DNA from: Leifsonia xyli
GTDB lineage: Bacteria > Actinomycetota > Actinomycetes > Actinomycetales > Microbacteriaceae
Length of the DNA stretch: 64,000 bases
Assembly: GCA_003243275.1 (NCBI GenBank)
Contig: QFQR01000001.1
Coordinates: 310,001-374,000, forward strand
Direction: 5' to 3'
Shown here piece after piece: positions 31,865 through 41,083 of the stretch; the first letter of the stretch is position 1; each line of letters begins with the position of its first letter. Below the pieces are notes generated by a model. The model worked only from the letters and a program-made list of their open reading frames with translations. It did no database searches and had not been told where the DNA came from. The translations under genes were made by a program, and so were the position numbers.

Positions 31865-32347
31865 TCAGGCCTCCTCGGCCGTCTCCGTCTCGCGTGCCGC
31901 GGCGTGCTCGACCCGCAGCAGCGTGATCGCCGACTCGAAGTCGTCGAGCGAGTCGAACCCCTGGTAGACACTGGCGAAGCGCAGGTAGGCGACCTCGTCG
32001 AGCTCCCGCAGCGGCGGAAGGATCGAGAGGCCGATGTCGTTCGCATCGATCTGGGCGACGCCCGTGGCGCGGATCGACTCCTCGACCCGCTGCGCGAGCA
32101 GGGCGAGATCGGCGTCGCTGACGGGTCGGCCCTGGCAGGCCTTGCGCACGCCCGAGACGATCTTCTCCCGGCTGAACGGCTCGACGATGCCGGAGCGCTT
32201 GATGACGTTGAGGCTGGCCGTCTCGGTGGTCGAGAATCGGCGCCCGCACTCGGGGCACTGGCGGCGTCGCCGGATCGACAGCCCGTCATCGCTCGTGCGC
32301 GAGTCGATGACCCGGCTGTCGGGGTGACGGCAGAAGGGGCAGAACAT
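31865..32347 (-). CDS. nrdR: Transcriptional repressor NrdR
   Basis: 160 residues. The zinc ribbon MFCPFC ... CPECGRRF is followed by an ATP-cone domain (KRSGIVEPFSREKIVSG). NrdR senses dATP/ATP and represses ribonucleotide reductase genes through paired NrdR boxes; no such box was seen in this window. TAGCCT lies 7 bases before ATG 32347 with GAAGGGG between, so the start could be leaderless or SD-led. It is 21 bases downstream of hisD. Confidence 0.96.
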   Translation of the reverse strand: MFCPFCRHPDSRVIDSRTSDDGLSIRRRRQCPECGRRFSTTETASLNVIKRSGIVEPFSREKIVSGVRKACQGRPVSDADLALLAQRVEESIRATGVAQIDANDIGLSILPPLRELDEVAYLRFASVYQGFDSLDDFESAITLLRVEHAAARETETAEEA

Positions 32348-32368
32348 CCCCTTCAGGCTACCGCGGCT

Positions 32369-33676
32369 TCAGTCTCGAAACCGGACGCCGACGGCGTCGC
32401 CGTGAGCGGGCAGATCCTCAGCGTCGCTGAAGGCCCGCAGCCTCTCGGCGACGTCGGCGAGGCCGGTGCGCCCGTAGCGGATCACCTGCTGCGGCCGGAG
32501 GAACGTCGCCGCTCCCAGCCCCGAGGAGAACCGCGCCTGCCCACCGGTCGGCAGCACGTGATTGGACCCGGCGAGATAGTCGCCGAGGCTCACCGGCGCG
32601 TAGGGCCCGAGGAAGATCGCGCCCGCATCGGTGATGTCGGCGAGCACGGCGTCCGGGTCCGCCACCTGGATCTCCAGGTGCTCGGGGCCGTAGAGGTTGC
32701 TGAACTCGGCCGCCGCGACGAGGTCGTCGACGAGCACGATCGCCGACTGGGACGCATCGAGCGCGGCACCGGCACGCTCACGGTGCCGCGTGGCGGCGAG
32801 CTGCCTCGCGAGCTCCTCCGCGACGCGGGTCGCGAGTTCCGGCGCATCGGTGACGAGGATGGAGGCCGCGAGCTCGTCGTGCTCCGCCTGGCTCAACAGG
32901 TCCGCGGCGACCAGCACGGGATCGGCCGTGCCGTCGGCGATCACCAGGATCTCGGTCGGTCCCGCCTCCGCGTCGATGCCGACCACGCCACGGACGAGAC
33001 GCTTCGCGGCCGCGACGAAGACGTTCCCCGGGCCGGTGATCACATCCACGGGCTCGAGGCCCGCATCCGACAGACCGTAGGCGAAGGCGCCGATCGCACC
33101 CGCGCCGCCCATCGCGTAGACGTCGGTCACCCCCAGCAGTCCCGCGGCCGCGAGGATCGTCGGGTGCACCGAGCCGCCGAACGGAGCCTGCGGCGGCGAG
33201 GCCAGCACGACCGAGGTGACCCCCGCGATCTGCGCGGGAACGACGCTCATCACCACGCTGGACGGGTAGACGGCCTTGCCGCCCGGCACGTAGAACCCGG
33301 CGCGGCGCACCGGCTGCCAGCGTTGTTCGACGCGGGCGTCGGGGCCGAGCTCGGTGACGGCGGGGGCGGGGACCTGCGCGGCGGATGCCTGACGCACCCG
33401 CACGATCGCCTCCTCGATTGCGGCGCGCACCGCGGGATCGAGCCCGTCGACGGCCGCGGCGATCGCCTCCGCGCTCACCCGCAGCGACGGCGGACGCACA
33501 CCGTCGAAGCGCTCCGACTGGGCGAGCAGCGCCTCCGACCCACCGCTGCGCACCTCCTCGATGAGGGTGCGTGCGGCATCCGCCGCGTGCGCCACGTCGA
33601 CGCGCGCGCGCGGAATCAGTGCACCCAGTTCGGTGCGGGTCGGGCGGGTGCCACGGAGGTCGAGAGTCTGGATCAT
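32369..33676 (-). CDS. hisD: Histidinol dehydrogenase
   Basis: 435 residues. It catalyses the last two steps of histidine synthesis with NAD+ and zinc. The GFYVPGGKAVYPSSVVM start of the fold, GAGAIGAFAYG, TGPGNVFVAAAKRLV, DAEAGPTEI, LLSQAEHDE (zinc Gln/His), GPEHLEI and GSNHVLPTGG are family motifs. ATG 33676 follows CATTGT by 6 bases. The other his genes are not in the window. Confidence 0.96.
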   Translation of the reverse strand: MIQTLDLRGTRPTRTELGALIPRARVDVAHAADAARTLIEEVRSGGSEALLAQSERFDGVRPPSLRVSAEAIAAAVDGLDPAVRAAIEEAIVRVRQASAAQVPAPAVTELGPDARVEQRWQPVRRAGFYVPGGKAVYPSSVVMSVVPAQIAGVTSVVLASPPQAPFGGSVHPTILAAAGLLGVTDVYAMGGAGAIGAFAYGLSDAGLEPVDVITGPGNVFVAAAKRLVRGVVGIDAEAGPTEILVIADGTADPVLVAADLLSQAEHDELAASILVTDAPELATRVAEELARQLAATRHRERAGAALDASQSAIVLVDDLVAAAEFSNLYGPEHLEIQVADPDAVLADITDAGAIFLGPYAPVSLGDYLAGSNHVLPTGGQARFSSGLGAATFLRPQQVIRYGRTGLADVAERLRAFSDAEDLPAHGDAVGVRFRD

Positions 33677-33736
33677 CGCGAGACAATGGTACGCGCGACG
33701 GAATGCCCGACGACCGCGCGCGGTTGGAGGACGACG

Positions 33737-34246
33737 ATGGAACAGCACAGTGATCCCCCGATCGTCGACGACCTCTCCGCGTTCAAGGCCGCCTTCCGCC
33801 GGCTCGCCGCGGGCGTCTCGATCGTCACCGCGCGGGACCCGGACGGCCGCCCTGTCGGCTTCACCGCCACCTCGCTCGCCTCCCTCGCCGCGGTTCCGCC
33901 GCTGGCCACCTTCAACATGGCGCGCGTGGCGAGCGCGTGGACCGCGATCGAGCAGACCGATCACGTCATCATCCACATCCTCGGTGCACGCAACCGCGCC
34001 GTGGCCGCGCAGCTCGCGGCCGACCACGACAAGCGCTTCGACGGCGACCATTGGGCACCTGGGCCGCTGGGTCTGCCGCTCATCAAGGATGTTCCCGCCT
34101 GGATGCTCGCACGCATCGTCGGCCGCTACCCCGTGCACGAGAACGCCGTGATCGTCGTGCAGATCGAGGACGGCGGCCTCGGCGCGCACGACGAGGCGAT
34201 GCTCTACCACGAGCGCACCTTCCTGAAGCCAGGCGAGCCCGCCTAG
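33737..34246 (+). CDS. Flavin reductase-like protein (FMN-binding split barrel)
   Basis: 169 residues of the flavin reductase family (HpaC/RutF type). FRRLAAGVSIVTARDPDGRPVGFTATS and SLASLAAVPPLATFN are the conserved FMN-binding segments, and the C-terminal HERTFLKPG is usual. Such enzymes supply reduced flavin to a monooxygenase or act alone on small substrates; no partner is adjacent. GGAGG lies 7 bases before ATG 33737. It diverges from hisD. Confidence 0.85.
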   Translation: MEQHSDPPIVDDLSAFKAAFRRLAAGVSIVTARDPDGRPVGFTATSLASLAAVPPLATFNMARVASAWTAIEQTDHVIIHILGARNRAVAAQLAADHDKRFDGDHWAPGPLGLPLIKDVPAWMLARIVGRYPVHENAVIVVQIEDGGLGAHDEAMLYHERTFLKPGEPA

Positions 34247-34278
34247 CGACCGGTGATCTCGAGACGCGTCGCCTGCGG

Positions 34279-34305
34279 CGGCGCTCCGCGGATCACCGCG
34301 GCGCC
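34279..34305. terminator. Weak hairpin between the flavin reductase gene and dnaE
   Basis: GGCG-CT-CCGCGG and CCGCGGCGCC around ATCA form an imperfect stem with a 2-base bulge, in the 65-base gap between two converging genes. Without a U tract this is only suggestive. Confidence 0.35.
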
Positions 34306-34311
34306 ACAAGC

Positions 34312-37300
34312 TCAGACCACGCAGTTCGGGCCGAGGAGGCTCTTGAGCTCGCCGTAGAGGTCGGCGGTGACCGAGACCGGATACGGGATCTCGAAGAGGC
34401 GCGCCGCATCCCCGCGCACCAGCCGCAGCCGCACCTCGTTGTCGCCGCGATGCCGGATCAGCACGTCGCCGAGCGCCGAGACGACCTCGGTGGTGGCACG
34501 GTGCTCGGGCACCTGGATCACGAGCGGACCGGAGCCGAGGCTCTGCCCGGTGTCGGGCAGGAACATGCTCTGGGCGTGCAGGCCGATGCCGTCGTCGCGC
34601 TGGCTCACCCGCGCCTTGATGACGGCGATGGTGTCGCCCTGCAGCCCGGGCGCGAACTCCTGGTAGGTCTTGCCGAGGAACATGATGCTCACCTCGCCGC
34701 CGAAGTCTTCGAGCGTCACGACGCCGTAGGGGTTGCCCGACTGCCGCGCGATCCGGTGCTGCACATTGGTCAGGAGACCGGCGACCGTGACCGAGGAGCC
34801 GTCTTCGACCGTCTCGGAGGCGAGCAGCTCGCCGATGCCGACGCTCGCGTGCTTGGCGAGCAGCGTCTCGAGGCCGTCGAGCGGGTGCTCGGAGACGTAG
34901 AGCCCGAGCATCTCGCGCTCGAAGGCGAGTTTGTCCTTCTTCGACCACTCGGGACGCTCGGGCACGTGATCCACGGCGTCGGGTTCGTCCCACAGCGAGT
35001 CGAAGTCGAAACCGACCTGCCCGTTGGCCTCGTTCCGCTTGACCGCGACCGCCGACTCGACCGACTCCTCGTGGATCTCGATGAGCGAGCGGCGGGTGGT
35101 GCCGAGCGAGTCGAAGGCGCCTGCCTTGATGAGCGACTCGATCGTGCGCTTGTTGAGGGCGGTGAGCGGAACCTTGCGCAGGAAGTCGTGGAAGGAGACG
35201 AACGCGCCCTTCGCCTCGCGAGCCGCGCGGATCTGGTCGACGACGCCGAAGCCGACGTTGCGCACCGCGCCGAGACCGAAGCGGATGTCCTCACCGACCG
35301 CCGCGAAGAACCCGATCGACTCGTTGACATCGGGCGGAAGCACCTGGATGCCCATGCGACGGCACTCCCCGAGGTACATCGCGAGCTTGTCCCGTGCATC
35401 CCCCACGCTCGTGAGCAGCGCCGCCATGTACTCGGCCGGGTAGTGGGCCTTCAGGTAGGCCGTCCAGTAGCTGAGCACGCCGTATGCCGCCGAGTGCGCC
35501 TTGTTGAAGGCGTAGTCGGAGAACGGCAGCAGGATCTCCCAGAGCGCCTTGACGGCCGTCTCCGAGAATCCGCGCTCCATCATGCCGCCCGAGAAGCCCT
35601 CGTACTGCTTGTCGAGCTCGGACTTCTTCTTCTTGCCCATCGCGCGGCGCAGGATGTCTGCCTGGCCGAGCGAGAATCCCGCCACCCGCTGCGCGATCGC
35701 CATGACCTGCTCTTGGTAGATGATGAGCCCGTAGCTCGTCTCGAGGATGTCTTTGAGAGGTTCCTCGAGTTCCGGGTGGATGGGCGTGATCGGCTGCAGG
35801 CCGTTCTTGCGCAGCGCGTAGTTCGTGTGCGAATCGGCGCCCATCGGCCCCGGCCGGTAGAGCGCGATGACGGCGGAGATGTCCTCGAAGTTGTCGGGCT
35901 TCATCAGCCGCAGCAGGGAACGCATCGGGCCGCCATCGAGTTGGAAGACGCCGAGGGTGTCGCCACGGGCGAGCAGCTCATACGCGGCGGTGTCATCGAG
36001 CGCGAGGTCTTCCAGCACCGGACGGAAACCCCGGTTCGCCTCGATGTTGTCGAGCGCGTCGTCGATGATGGTGAGGTTGCGCAGCCCCAGGAAGTCCATC
36101 TTGATGAGGCCGAGCGCCTCGGCGGCGGGGTAGTCGAACTGCGTGACGATCTGGCCGTCCTGCTCCCGCTTCATGATCGGGATGATGTCGATGAGCGGCT
36201 CGCTCGACATGATGACGCCGGCGGCGTGCACACCCCACTGGCGCTTCAGCCCTTCGAGACCGCGTGCCGTCTCGAAGACGGTGCGGGCGTCCGGATCGGT
36301 GTCGAGGATCGCGCGGAAGTCTCCCGCCTCCTTGTAGCGCGCGTCGGCGGGGTCGATGATGCCGCCGAGCGAGATGTCCTTGCCCATCACCGCGGCGGGC
36401 ATCGCCTTGGTGAGCTTCTCCCCCATCGAGAACGGGAAGCCGAGCACCCGACCGGAGTCCTTGAGCGCCTGCTTGGCCTTGATCGTGCCGTAGGTGACGA
36501 TCTGGGCGACGCGCTCCTCGCCGTACTTGTCGGTCACGTACTTGATGACCTCGCCGCGACGACGTTCGTCGAAGTCGACGTCGAAGTCGGGCATCGAGAC
36601 GCGGTCGGGGTTGAGGAAGCGCTCGAAGATGAGGCCGTGCTGCAGCGGGTCGAGATCGGTGATCTTCATGGCGTAGGCCGCCATCGATCCCGCACCGGAA
36701 CCGCGCCCTGGCCCGACCCGGATGCCGTGGTCCTTGGACCAGTTGATGAAGTCGGCGACGACGAGGAAGTAGCCGGGGAAACCCATCTGGGTGATGACGC
36801 CGGTCTCGTACTCGGCCTGCTTCCGCACCTCATCCGGGATGCCGGCCGGGTAGCGCTCGTGGAGCCCCTTCTCGACCTCCTTGACGAACCAGCTCTCCTC
36901 GGTCTCCCCCGCGGGAACCGGGTAGCGCGGCATGTAGTTGGCGCTCGTGTTGAAGGCGACCTCGCACCGCTCGGCGATGAGCAGGGTGTTGTCGCACGCG
37001 TCCGGATGGTCGCGGAACAGCTGCCGCATCTCGGCGGCGGTCTTCAGGTAGAACTCCTGCGCGTCGAACTTGAAGCGCTTCGGGTCGGCGAGCGTAGAAC
37101 CCGATTGCACGCACAGCAGGATCTCGTGGGCCGAGGAGTCGTGCGAGTGCGTATAGTGCAGGTCGTTGGTCGCCACGAGCGGCAGGCCGAGATCGCTCGA
37201 GAGCCGCACCAGGTCGCTCATCACCCGCCGCTCGATGCCGAGCCCGTGATCCATGATCTCGACGAAGAAGTTGTCCTTCCCGAAGATGTCGCGGAACTCG

Positions 37301-37824
37301 GCCGCCGCATCCCGCGCCGCCTCGTACTGCCCCAGCCGCAGCCGGGTCTGCACCTCGCCAGAGGGGCAGCCGGTCGTCGCGATGATGCCGGATGCGTAGC
37401 GCTGCAGCAGTTCGCGGTCCATCCGCGGCTTGAAGTAGTAGCCCTCGATCGAGGCGAGGCTCGAGAGCCGGAACAGGTTGTGCATGCCCGCGGTGTTCTC
37501 GGCCCACATCGTCATGTGGGTGTAGGCGCCGGAGCCCGAGACGTCGTCTTCGCCCCCGTCGCCCCAGCGCACGCGGGTCTTGTCGGTGCGGTGGGTGCCG
37601 GGGGTCAGGTAGGCCTCGGTGCCGATGATCGGCTTCACGCCGTTGGCGTTCGCCTGCGACCAGAAGTCGAAGGCGCCGAAGGTGTTGCCGTGGTCGGTCA
37701 CGGCGATCGCGGGCATGCCCTGCGCGGCGACCTCCTTCATGAGGTCGGCCACCCGGGCGGCGCCGTCGAGCATGCTGTATTCGCTGTGCACGTGCAGGTG
37801 CACGAAGGAATCGCTGCTCGTCAC
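34312..37824 (-). CDS. dnaE: DNA polymerase III alpha subunit
   Basis: 1170 residues, the replicative polymerase subunit of DnaE1 type. The PHP domain starts HLHVHSEYSMLDGA; the polymerase core has GPGRGSGAGSMAAYAM and the catalytic acidic PDFDVDFDERRR near 435; IYQEQVMAIAQ and KKKKSELDKQ are in the fingers; an OB fold (SVTVAGLL) is near the C-terminus. GTG 37824 has GGAGAAGG 6 bases upstream and a TAAGCT -10-like hexamer at 37855-37850. Downstream neighbour of the division genes in many Microbacteriaceae. Confidence 0.97.
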   Translation of the reverse strand: MTSSDSFVHLHVHSEYSMLDGAARVADLMKEVAAQGMPAIAVTDHGNTFGAFDFWSQANANGVKPIIGTEAYLTPGTHRTDKTRVRWGDGGEDDVSGSGAYTHMTMWAENTAGMHNLFRLSSLASIEGYYFKPRMDRELLQRYASGIIATTGCPSGEVQTRLRLGQYEAARDAAAEFRDIFGKDNFFVEIMDHGLGIERRVMSDLVRLSSDLGLPLVATNDLHYTHSHDSSAHEILLCVQSGSTLADPKRFKFDAQEFYLKTAAEMRQLFRDHPDACDNTLLIAERCEVAFNTSANYMPRYPVPAGETEESWFVKEVEKGLHERYPAGIPDEVRKQAEYETGVITQMGFPGYFLVVADFINWSKDHGIRVGPGRGSGAGSMAAYAMKITDLDPLQHGLIFERFLNPDRVSMPDFDVDFDERRRGEVIKYVTDKYGEERVAQIVTYGTIKAKQALKDSGRVLGFPFSMGEKLTKAMPAAVMGKDISLGGIIDPADARYKEAGDFRAILDTDPDARTVFETARGLEGLKRQWGVHAAGVIMSSEPLIDIIPIMKREQDGQIVTQFDYPAAEALGLIKMDFLGLRNLTIIDDALDNIEANRGFRPVLEDLALDDTAAYELLARGDTLGVFQLDGGPMRSLLRLMKPDNFEDISAVIALYRPGPMGADSHTNYALRKNGLQPITPIHPELEEPLKDILETSYGLIIYQEQVMAIAQRVAGFSLGQADILRRAMGKKKKSELDKQYEGFSGGMMERGFSETAVKALWEILLPFSDYAFNKAHSAAYGVLSYWTAYLKAHYPAEYMAALLTSVGDARDKLAMYLGECRRMGIQVLPPDVNESIGFFAAVGEDIRFGLGAVRNVGFGVVDQIRAAREAKGAFVSFHDFLRKVPLTALNKRTIESLIKAGAFDSLGTTRRSLIEIHEESVESAVAVKRNEANGQVGFDFDSLWDEPDAVDHVPERPEWSKKDKLAFEREMLGLYVSEHPLDGLETLLAKHASVGIGELLASETVEDGSSVTVAGLLTNVQHRIARQSGNPYGVVTLEDFGGEVSIMFLGKTYQEFAPGLQGDTIAVIKARVSQRDDGIGLHAQSMFLPDTGQSLGSGPLVIQVPEHRATTEVVSALGDVLIRHRGDNEVRLRLVRGDAARLFEIPYPVSVTADLYGELKSLLGPNCVV

Positions 37825-37955
37825 GCCTTCTCCGGTCGATGGTCCCCCCAGCTTAACGTCCGCTGGTGACGGTCAGCCGCACGGCAGCGTGTCGAAACCG
37901 CCCGTCACCCCATCGACCCGACCACGAGGATCCGATGCGACCGCGCTCGTACAGC

Positions 37956-38873
37956 TCAGTCCGCGCGGACGACGTCGAGCGCGTGCTGGAGATCGTCGGG
38001 GTAGCGTGTCTCGAACTCGACGTGCTCCCCCGAGCCCGGATGCCGGAATCCGAGCTTCACGGCGTGCAACCACTGCCGGGTGAGCCCCACCCGCGCGGCG
38101 AGCGTCGGATCCGCACCGTAGAGCAGATCGCCGACGCAGGGATGCCGTTGCGCCGCCATGTGCACCCGGATCTGGTGCGTGCGCCCGGTCTCGAGGTGGA
38201 TCTCGAGCAGGGTCGCGGCGCGCATCGCCTCGAGCGTGTCGTAGTGGGTGACGGCGTGCTTGCCCTCCGCCGTCACCGCGAACTTCCAGCTCGAGCCGGG
38301 GTGGCGCCCGACCGGGGCGTCGATCGTGCCCGAGAACGGATCCGGGTGCCCCTGCACGAGCGCGTGATAGATCTTGTCGACCTCGCGGTCGTGGAACTGC
38401 CGCTTCAACTCCGTGTAGGCGCGCTCGCTCTTGGCGACCACCATGAGCCCGCTCGTGCCCACGTCGAGCCGGTGCACGATCCCCTGCCGCTCCGCGGAAC
38501 CGGAGGTCGAGACGCGGTATCCGGCACCCGCGAGCGCCCCCAGAACGGTCGGGCCGTCCCAGCCGGACGCCGGATGCGCCGCGACACCGACCGGCTTGTC
38601 GATCACGACGAGATCGTCGTCATCGTGGACGACGTGGAAGCCGGGCACGAGCTGCGGCACGACCGCGGGCTCGAGCTTCGGCGACCAGCTGACCTCGAGC
38701 CACCCGGGACGGACGCGGTCCGACTTGCCGAGGATCCCGCCGTCGAGGGTGACGCCGCCCGCCTCGAGCACCTCCTGCGCGAAGGTGCGCGAGAAGCCGA
38801 GCAGCCGCGCGACCGCCGCGTCCGCGCGGTCGCCGACGAGACCGTCGGGGATCGGCATGCCCCGGCTCTCCAT
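37956..38873 (-). CDS. RluA-family pseudouridine synthase
   Basis: 305 residues. N-terminal S4 RNA-binding domain (GDRADAAVARLLGFSRTFAQEVLEAGGV) followed by the RluA catalytic domain with IVHRLDVGTSGLMVVAKS containing the catalytic Asp, and LETGRTHQIRVHMA. It isomerises specific uridines in 23S rRNA, probably as RluD/YlyB type. ATG 38873 overlaps the lspA stop by one base (TGATG); a second ATG at 38858 (MPIPDG) is also possible. Coupled to lspA. Confidence 0.92.
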   Translation of the reverse strand: MESRGMPIPDGLVGDRADAAVARLLGFSRTFAQEVLEAGGVTLDGGILGKSDRVRPGWLEVSWSPKLEPAVVPQLVPGFHVVHDDDDLVVIDKPVGVAAHPASGWDGPTVLGALAGAGYRVSTSGSAERQGIVHRLDVGTSGLMVVAKSERAYTELKRQFHDREVDKIYHALVQGHPDPFSGTIDAPVGRHPGSSWKFAVTAEGKHAVTHYDTLEAMRAATLLEIHLETGRTHQIRVHMAAQRHPCVGDLLYGADPTLAARVGLTRQWLHAVKLGFRHPGSGEHVEFETRYPDDLQHALDVVRAD

Positions 38874-39430
38874 CAGCGCTCCGGAGCCTCCGGGGCATCG
38901 GCGGCATCCGCCACCCCGGGGGTGGGGATCCGCTCGATCGTGTCGGATGCCTTCGTGCCGTCGAGCCGCACCCCGCGCAGCGTCAGCAGCAGGAAGAGCC
39001 CCATCGCGGTGCAGATCGCGACGTCGGCGGTGTTGAAGATCGCGGGGAGAGGCCACATCTGGAAGAAGTCGACGACGTGCCCCTGACCGAAGCTCGGCGG
39101 CCGGAAGAGTCGGTCGGTGACGTTGCCGAGAGCGCCGCCGAGCAGCAGCCCCAGCATCCAGGCCCAGGCCACCGACTTGATGCGCCTCGCGAAGATGATG
39201 ATGCCGATGACCACGGCGACGGCGATCGAGGACAGGATCCAGGTGAAGCCGCTGCCGAGCGAGAACGCGGCGCCCGAGTTGGTGACGTAGCGGAGCTGGA
39301 AGAACTCGCCGAGCACCGGGATCACCTGCCCGTACTCCATGTTCGTCACGACGAGGAACTTGGCGAACTGGTCGATCGCGAGCGCGCTCGCGGCCACCAC
39401 CCCGAACAGCACGAGGGCGCGCACGCTCAC
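38873..39430 (-). CDS. lspA: Lipoprotein signal peptidase
   Basis: About 185 residues with four membrane helices. The catalytic aspartates are in GNVTDRLF and FNTADVAI; DQFAKFLVV and NSGAAFSLG are conserved. It cleaves prolipoproteins before the modified Cys, so it processes the CtaC and sugar-binding lipoproteins of this window. The start is uncertain: GTG 39430 is the last possible; TTG 39481 would add 17 residues and overlap divIVA by 14 bases; no ATG or other GTG fits between. Coupled to the RluA gene. Confidence 0.9.
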   Translation of the reverse strand: MSVRALVLFGVVAASALAIDQFAKFLVVTNMEYGQVIPVLGEFFQLRYVTNSGAAFSLGSGFTWILSSIAVAVVIGIIIFARRIKSVAWAWMLGLLLGGALGNVTDRLFRPPSFGQGHVVDFFQMWPLPAIFNTADVAICTAMGLFLLLTLRGVRLDGTKASDTIERIPTPGVADAADAPEAPER

Positions 39431-39467
39431 GCGCGCGCGCCCCGTGTCGTTCGACGCGGGCCGCGGC

Positions 39468-40418
39468 TCAGTTGCCGCCAAGGCCCGGCAGATCGGTGTT
39501 GCGCTGCGAGTAGGCCGGGTACTCCGGCTGCTGCGAGGACTGCTCGGGCTGCGGTGCAGGGAACTCGCCCACCTGCGGGGCGGGGAAGCCCGCGTAGGCG
39601 GGCGGCGCCGAGGCGGTGCCTGGCTGCGGCGCGGGCGCCTGGCTGAAGTCGCCGTAAGCAGGCGCCGCGTACTCCTGCGGCGCGACGGGCGACTCGTAGG
39701 CGAAGGGGGCGTCGGTGACCGGTGCCTCGAATGGGCTCGCCTCGTACACCGGAGCGGCCGATCCGAGTGCGGCCTGCGGCTCGGCACCGGAGATCGGGGC
39801 AGCGGTCTCGAGCTCGCGCAGCTGGCCCTCGATGTAGCCGCGCAGCTTGTCGCGGTACTCCGACTCGAAGATGCGCAGCTCCTCGACGCTGCGCTCGAGG
39901 CCCGCCTTCTCGACCTCGAGAGCCTCGATCGCGGTGCGCTGCTGCGTCTCGGCATCGGAGACGAGGCGAGCGGCCGTCGCGTGGCCCTCGGCGATCAGCT
40001 GGTCGCGCTTCTCCATGCCCTCGCGCACGTGCTCCTCGTGGAGACGGCGGGCGAGCTGGAGGAGGTTGTTGGTGTTGCTCTGGTCCATCGAACCGTCGTT
40101 CGGACCCCCGAGCTCGGTCGGCGCCGGCGCCGCCACGGGAACCGGCATCGGCGCGGGGACGGGCGCGGGCGCAGGAACTGCGGCCAGGAACGGAGCCGCC
40201 TCGGCCACGGGGGCCTGGCTGCCGGAACGCTGCAGCTCGCTGATACGCGCATCCGCTGCCACGAGCCGCTGGCGCAGCTCCTCGTTCTCCTGGTTCAGCC
40301 GACGAAGCTCGACCACGACCTCGTCGAGGAAGTCGTCGACCTCGTCCTGGTCGTATCCCTCGCGGAACTTCGTCGGGTTGAAACGCTTGTTGACGACATC
40401 TTCCGGCGTCAGGGCCAT
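39468..40418 (-). CDS. divIVA: DivIVA/Wag31 polar growth scaffold
   Basis: 316 residues. The N-terminal DivIVA domain MALTPEDVVNKRFNPTKFREGYDQDEVDDFLDEV-type segment is followed by a coiled coil (LRRLNQENEELRQRL), a Pro/Ala linker, a second coiled coil (about 125-190) and a low-complexity Pro/Tyr/Ala/Gln tail. It marks the poles and septum by sensing membrane curvature and recruits the wall-synthesis machinery. ATG 40418 has GGAGG 8 bases upstream. The 168-base gap before it, between sepF and divIVA, carries no recognised gene although a yggT gene often lies there. Confidence 0.95.
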   Translation of the reverse strand: MALTPEDVVNKRFNPTKFREGYDQDEVDDFLDEVVVELRRLNQENEELRQRLVAADARISELQRSGSQAPVAEAAPFLAAVPAPAPVPAPMPVPVAAPAPTELGGPNDGSMDQSNTNNLLQLARRLHEEHVREGMEKRDQLIAEGHATAARLVSDAETQQRTAIEALEVEKAGLERSVEELRIFESEYRDKLRGYIEGQLRELETAAPISGAEPQAALGSAAPVYEASPFEAPVTDAPFAYESPVAPQEYAAPAYGDFSQAPAPQPGTASAPPAYAGFPAPQVGEFPAPQPEQSSQQPEYPAYSQRNTDLPGLGGN

Positions 40419-40586
40419 GACCGCACCTCCATTGCTTTCCTCATCCGGTTCGCGACTGACTCAACCGTAGCAAGGTTCAGGCCCTGCTTGAGAGTCACGC
40501 GGCGTCCAGATTACCGCGACGCGGCTGAGAACGGGCTGCTCCCGGTCGTTGCCGAGAACAGCGAGTTTGATCCGTGGGTTGCGCGG

Positions 40587-41048
40587 TCAGCCCGCGAAGA
40601 AACCCGCGTCGACGTCGGACTCGGCCTCCGCCTGGTCACCGCTGACGGCGACATGCTCGGGCGAGAGCAGGAACACCTTGCTCGTGACGCGCTCGATCCT
40701 CCCGTGCAGGCCCATCGAGAGACCGCTCGCGAAGTCGATGAGACGGCGCGCTTCGGGCTCGCTCATCTGCGAGAGGTTGATGATGACGGGAATGCCCTCG
40801 CGGAAGCTCTCGGCGATGGTCGGCGCGTCCTTGTAGTGACGCGGGTGCACGGTGAGGATCTCGTTCATGCCTGCGGGGGCCGTGCGGGGCGCGGAAGCCC
40901 GGCGCAGCGGCGTGACGGGAGCCGGACGCGACGCGGGCGCGGCGCTCTGCGCGGCGGGTGCCGGGGCGGCCGCGAGCTCGTCGGCCTCGTCGTAGTCCTC
41001 ATCGGCCAGGCCGAGGTAGACCATCGTCTTGCGCAGCGGGTTCGCCAT
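40587..41048 (-). CDS. sepF: Cell division protein SepF
   Basis: 153 residues. The N-terminal membrane-targeting helix MANPLRKTMVYLGLADED is followed by a variable Ala/Pro linker (about 25-60) and the SepF core (HPRHYKDAPTIAESFREGIPVIINLSQM ... ARRLIDFASGL). SepF links FtsZ to the membrane in Gram-positives that lack FtsA, and no ftsA is present here. GGAGGAA precedes ATG 41048. Downstream of yggS by 35 bases. Confidence 0.95.
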   Translation of the reverse strand: MANPLRKTMVYLGLADEDYDEADELAAAPAPAAQSAAPASRPAPVTPLRRASAPRTAPAGMNEILTVHPRHYKDAPTIAESFREGIPVIINLSQMSEPEARRLIDFASGLSMGLHGRIERVTSKVFLLSPEHVAVSGDQAEAESDVDAGFFAG

Positions 41049-41083
41049 GACTTCCTCCGGATCGTGCGGTTCCTTCCCCGAGA

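Noticed and set aside
33937..37869. Very long open frame (1310 codons) opposite dnaE
   Set aside because: It is the antisense shadow of dnaE in very G/C-rich DNA. Its translation is Arg/Glu/His-rich and low in hydrophobic residues, with no domain, while dnaE on the other strand is unmistakable.
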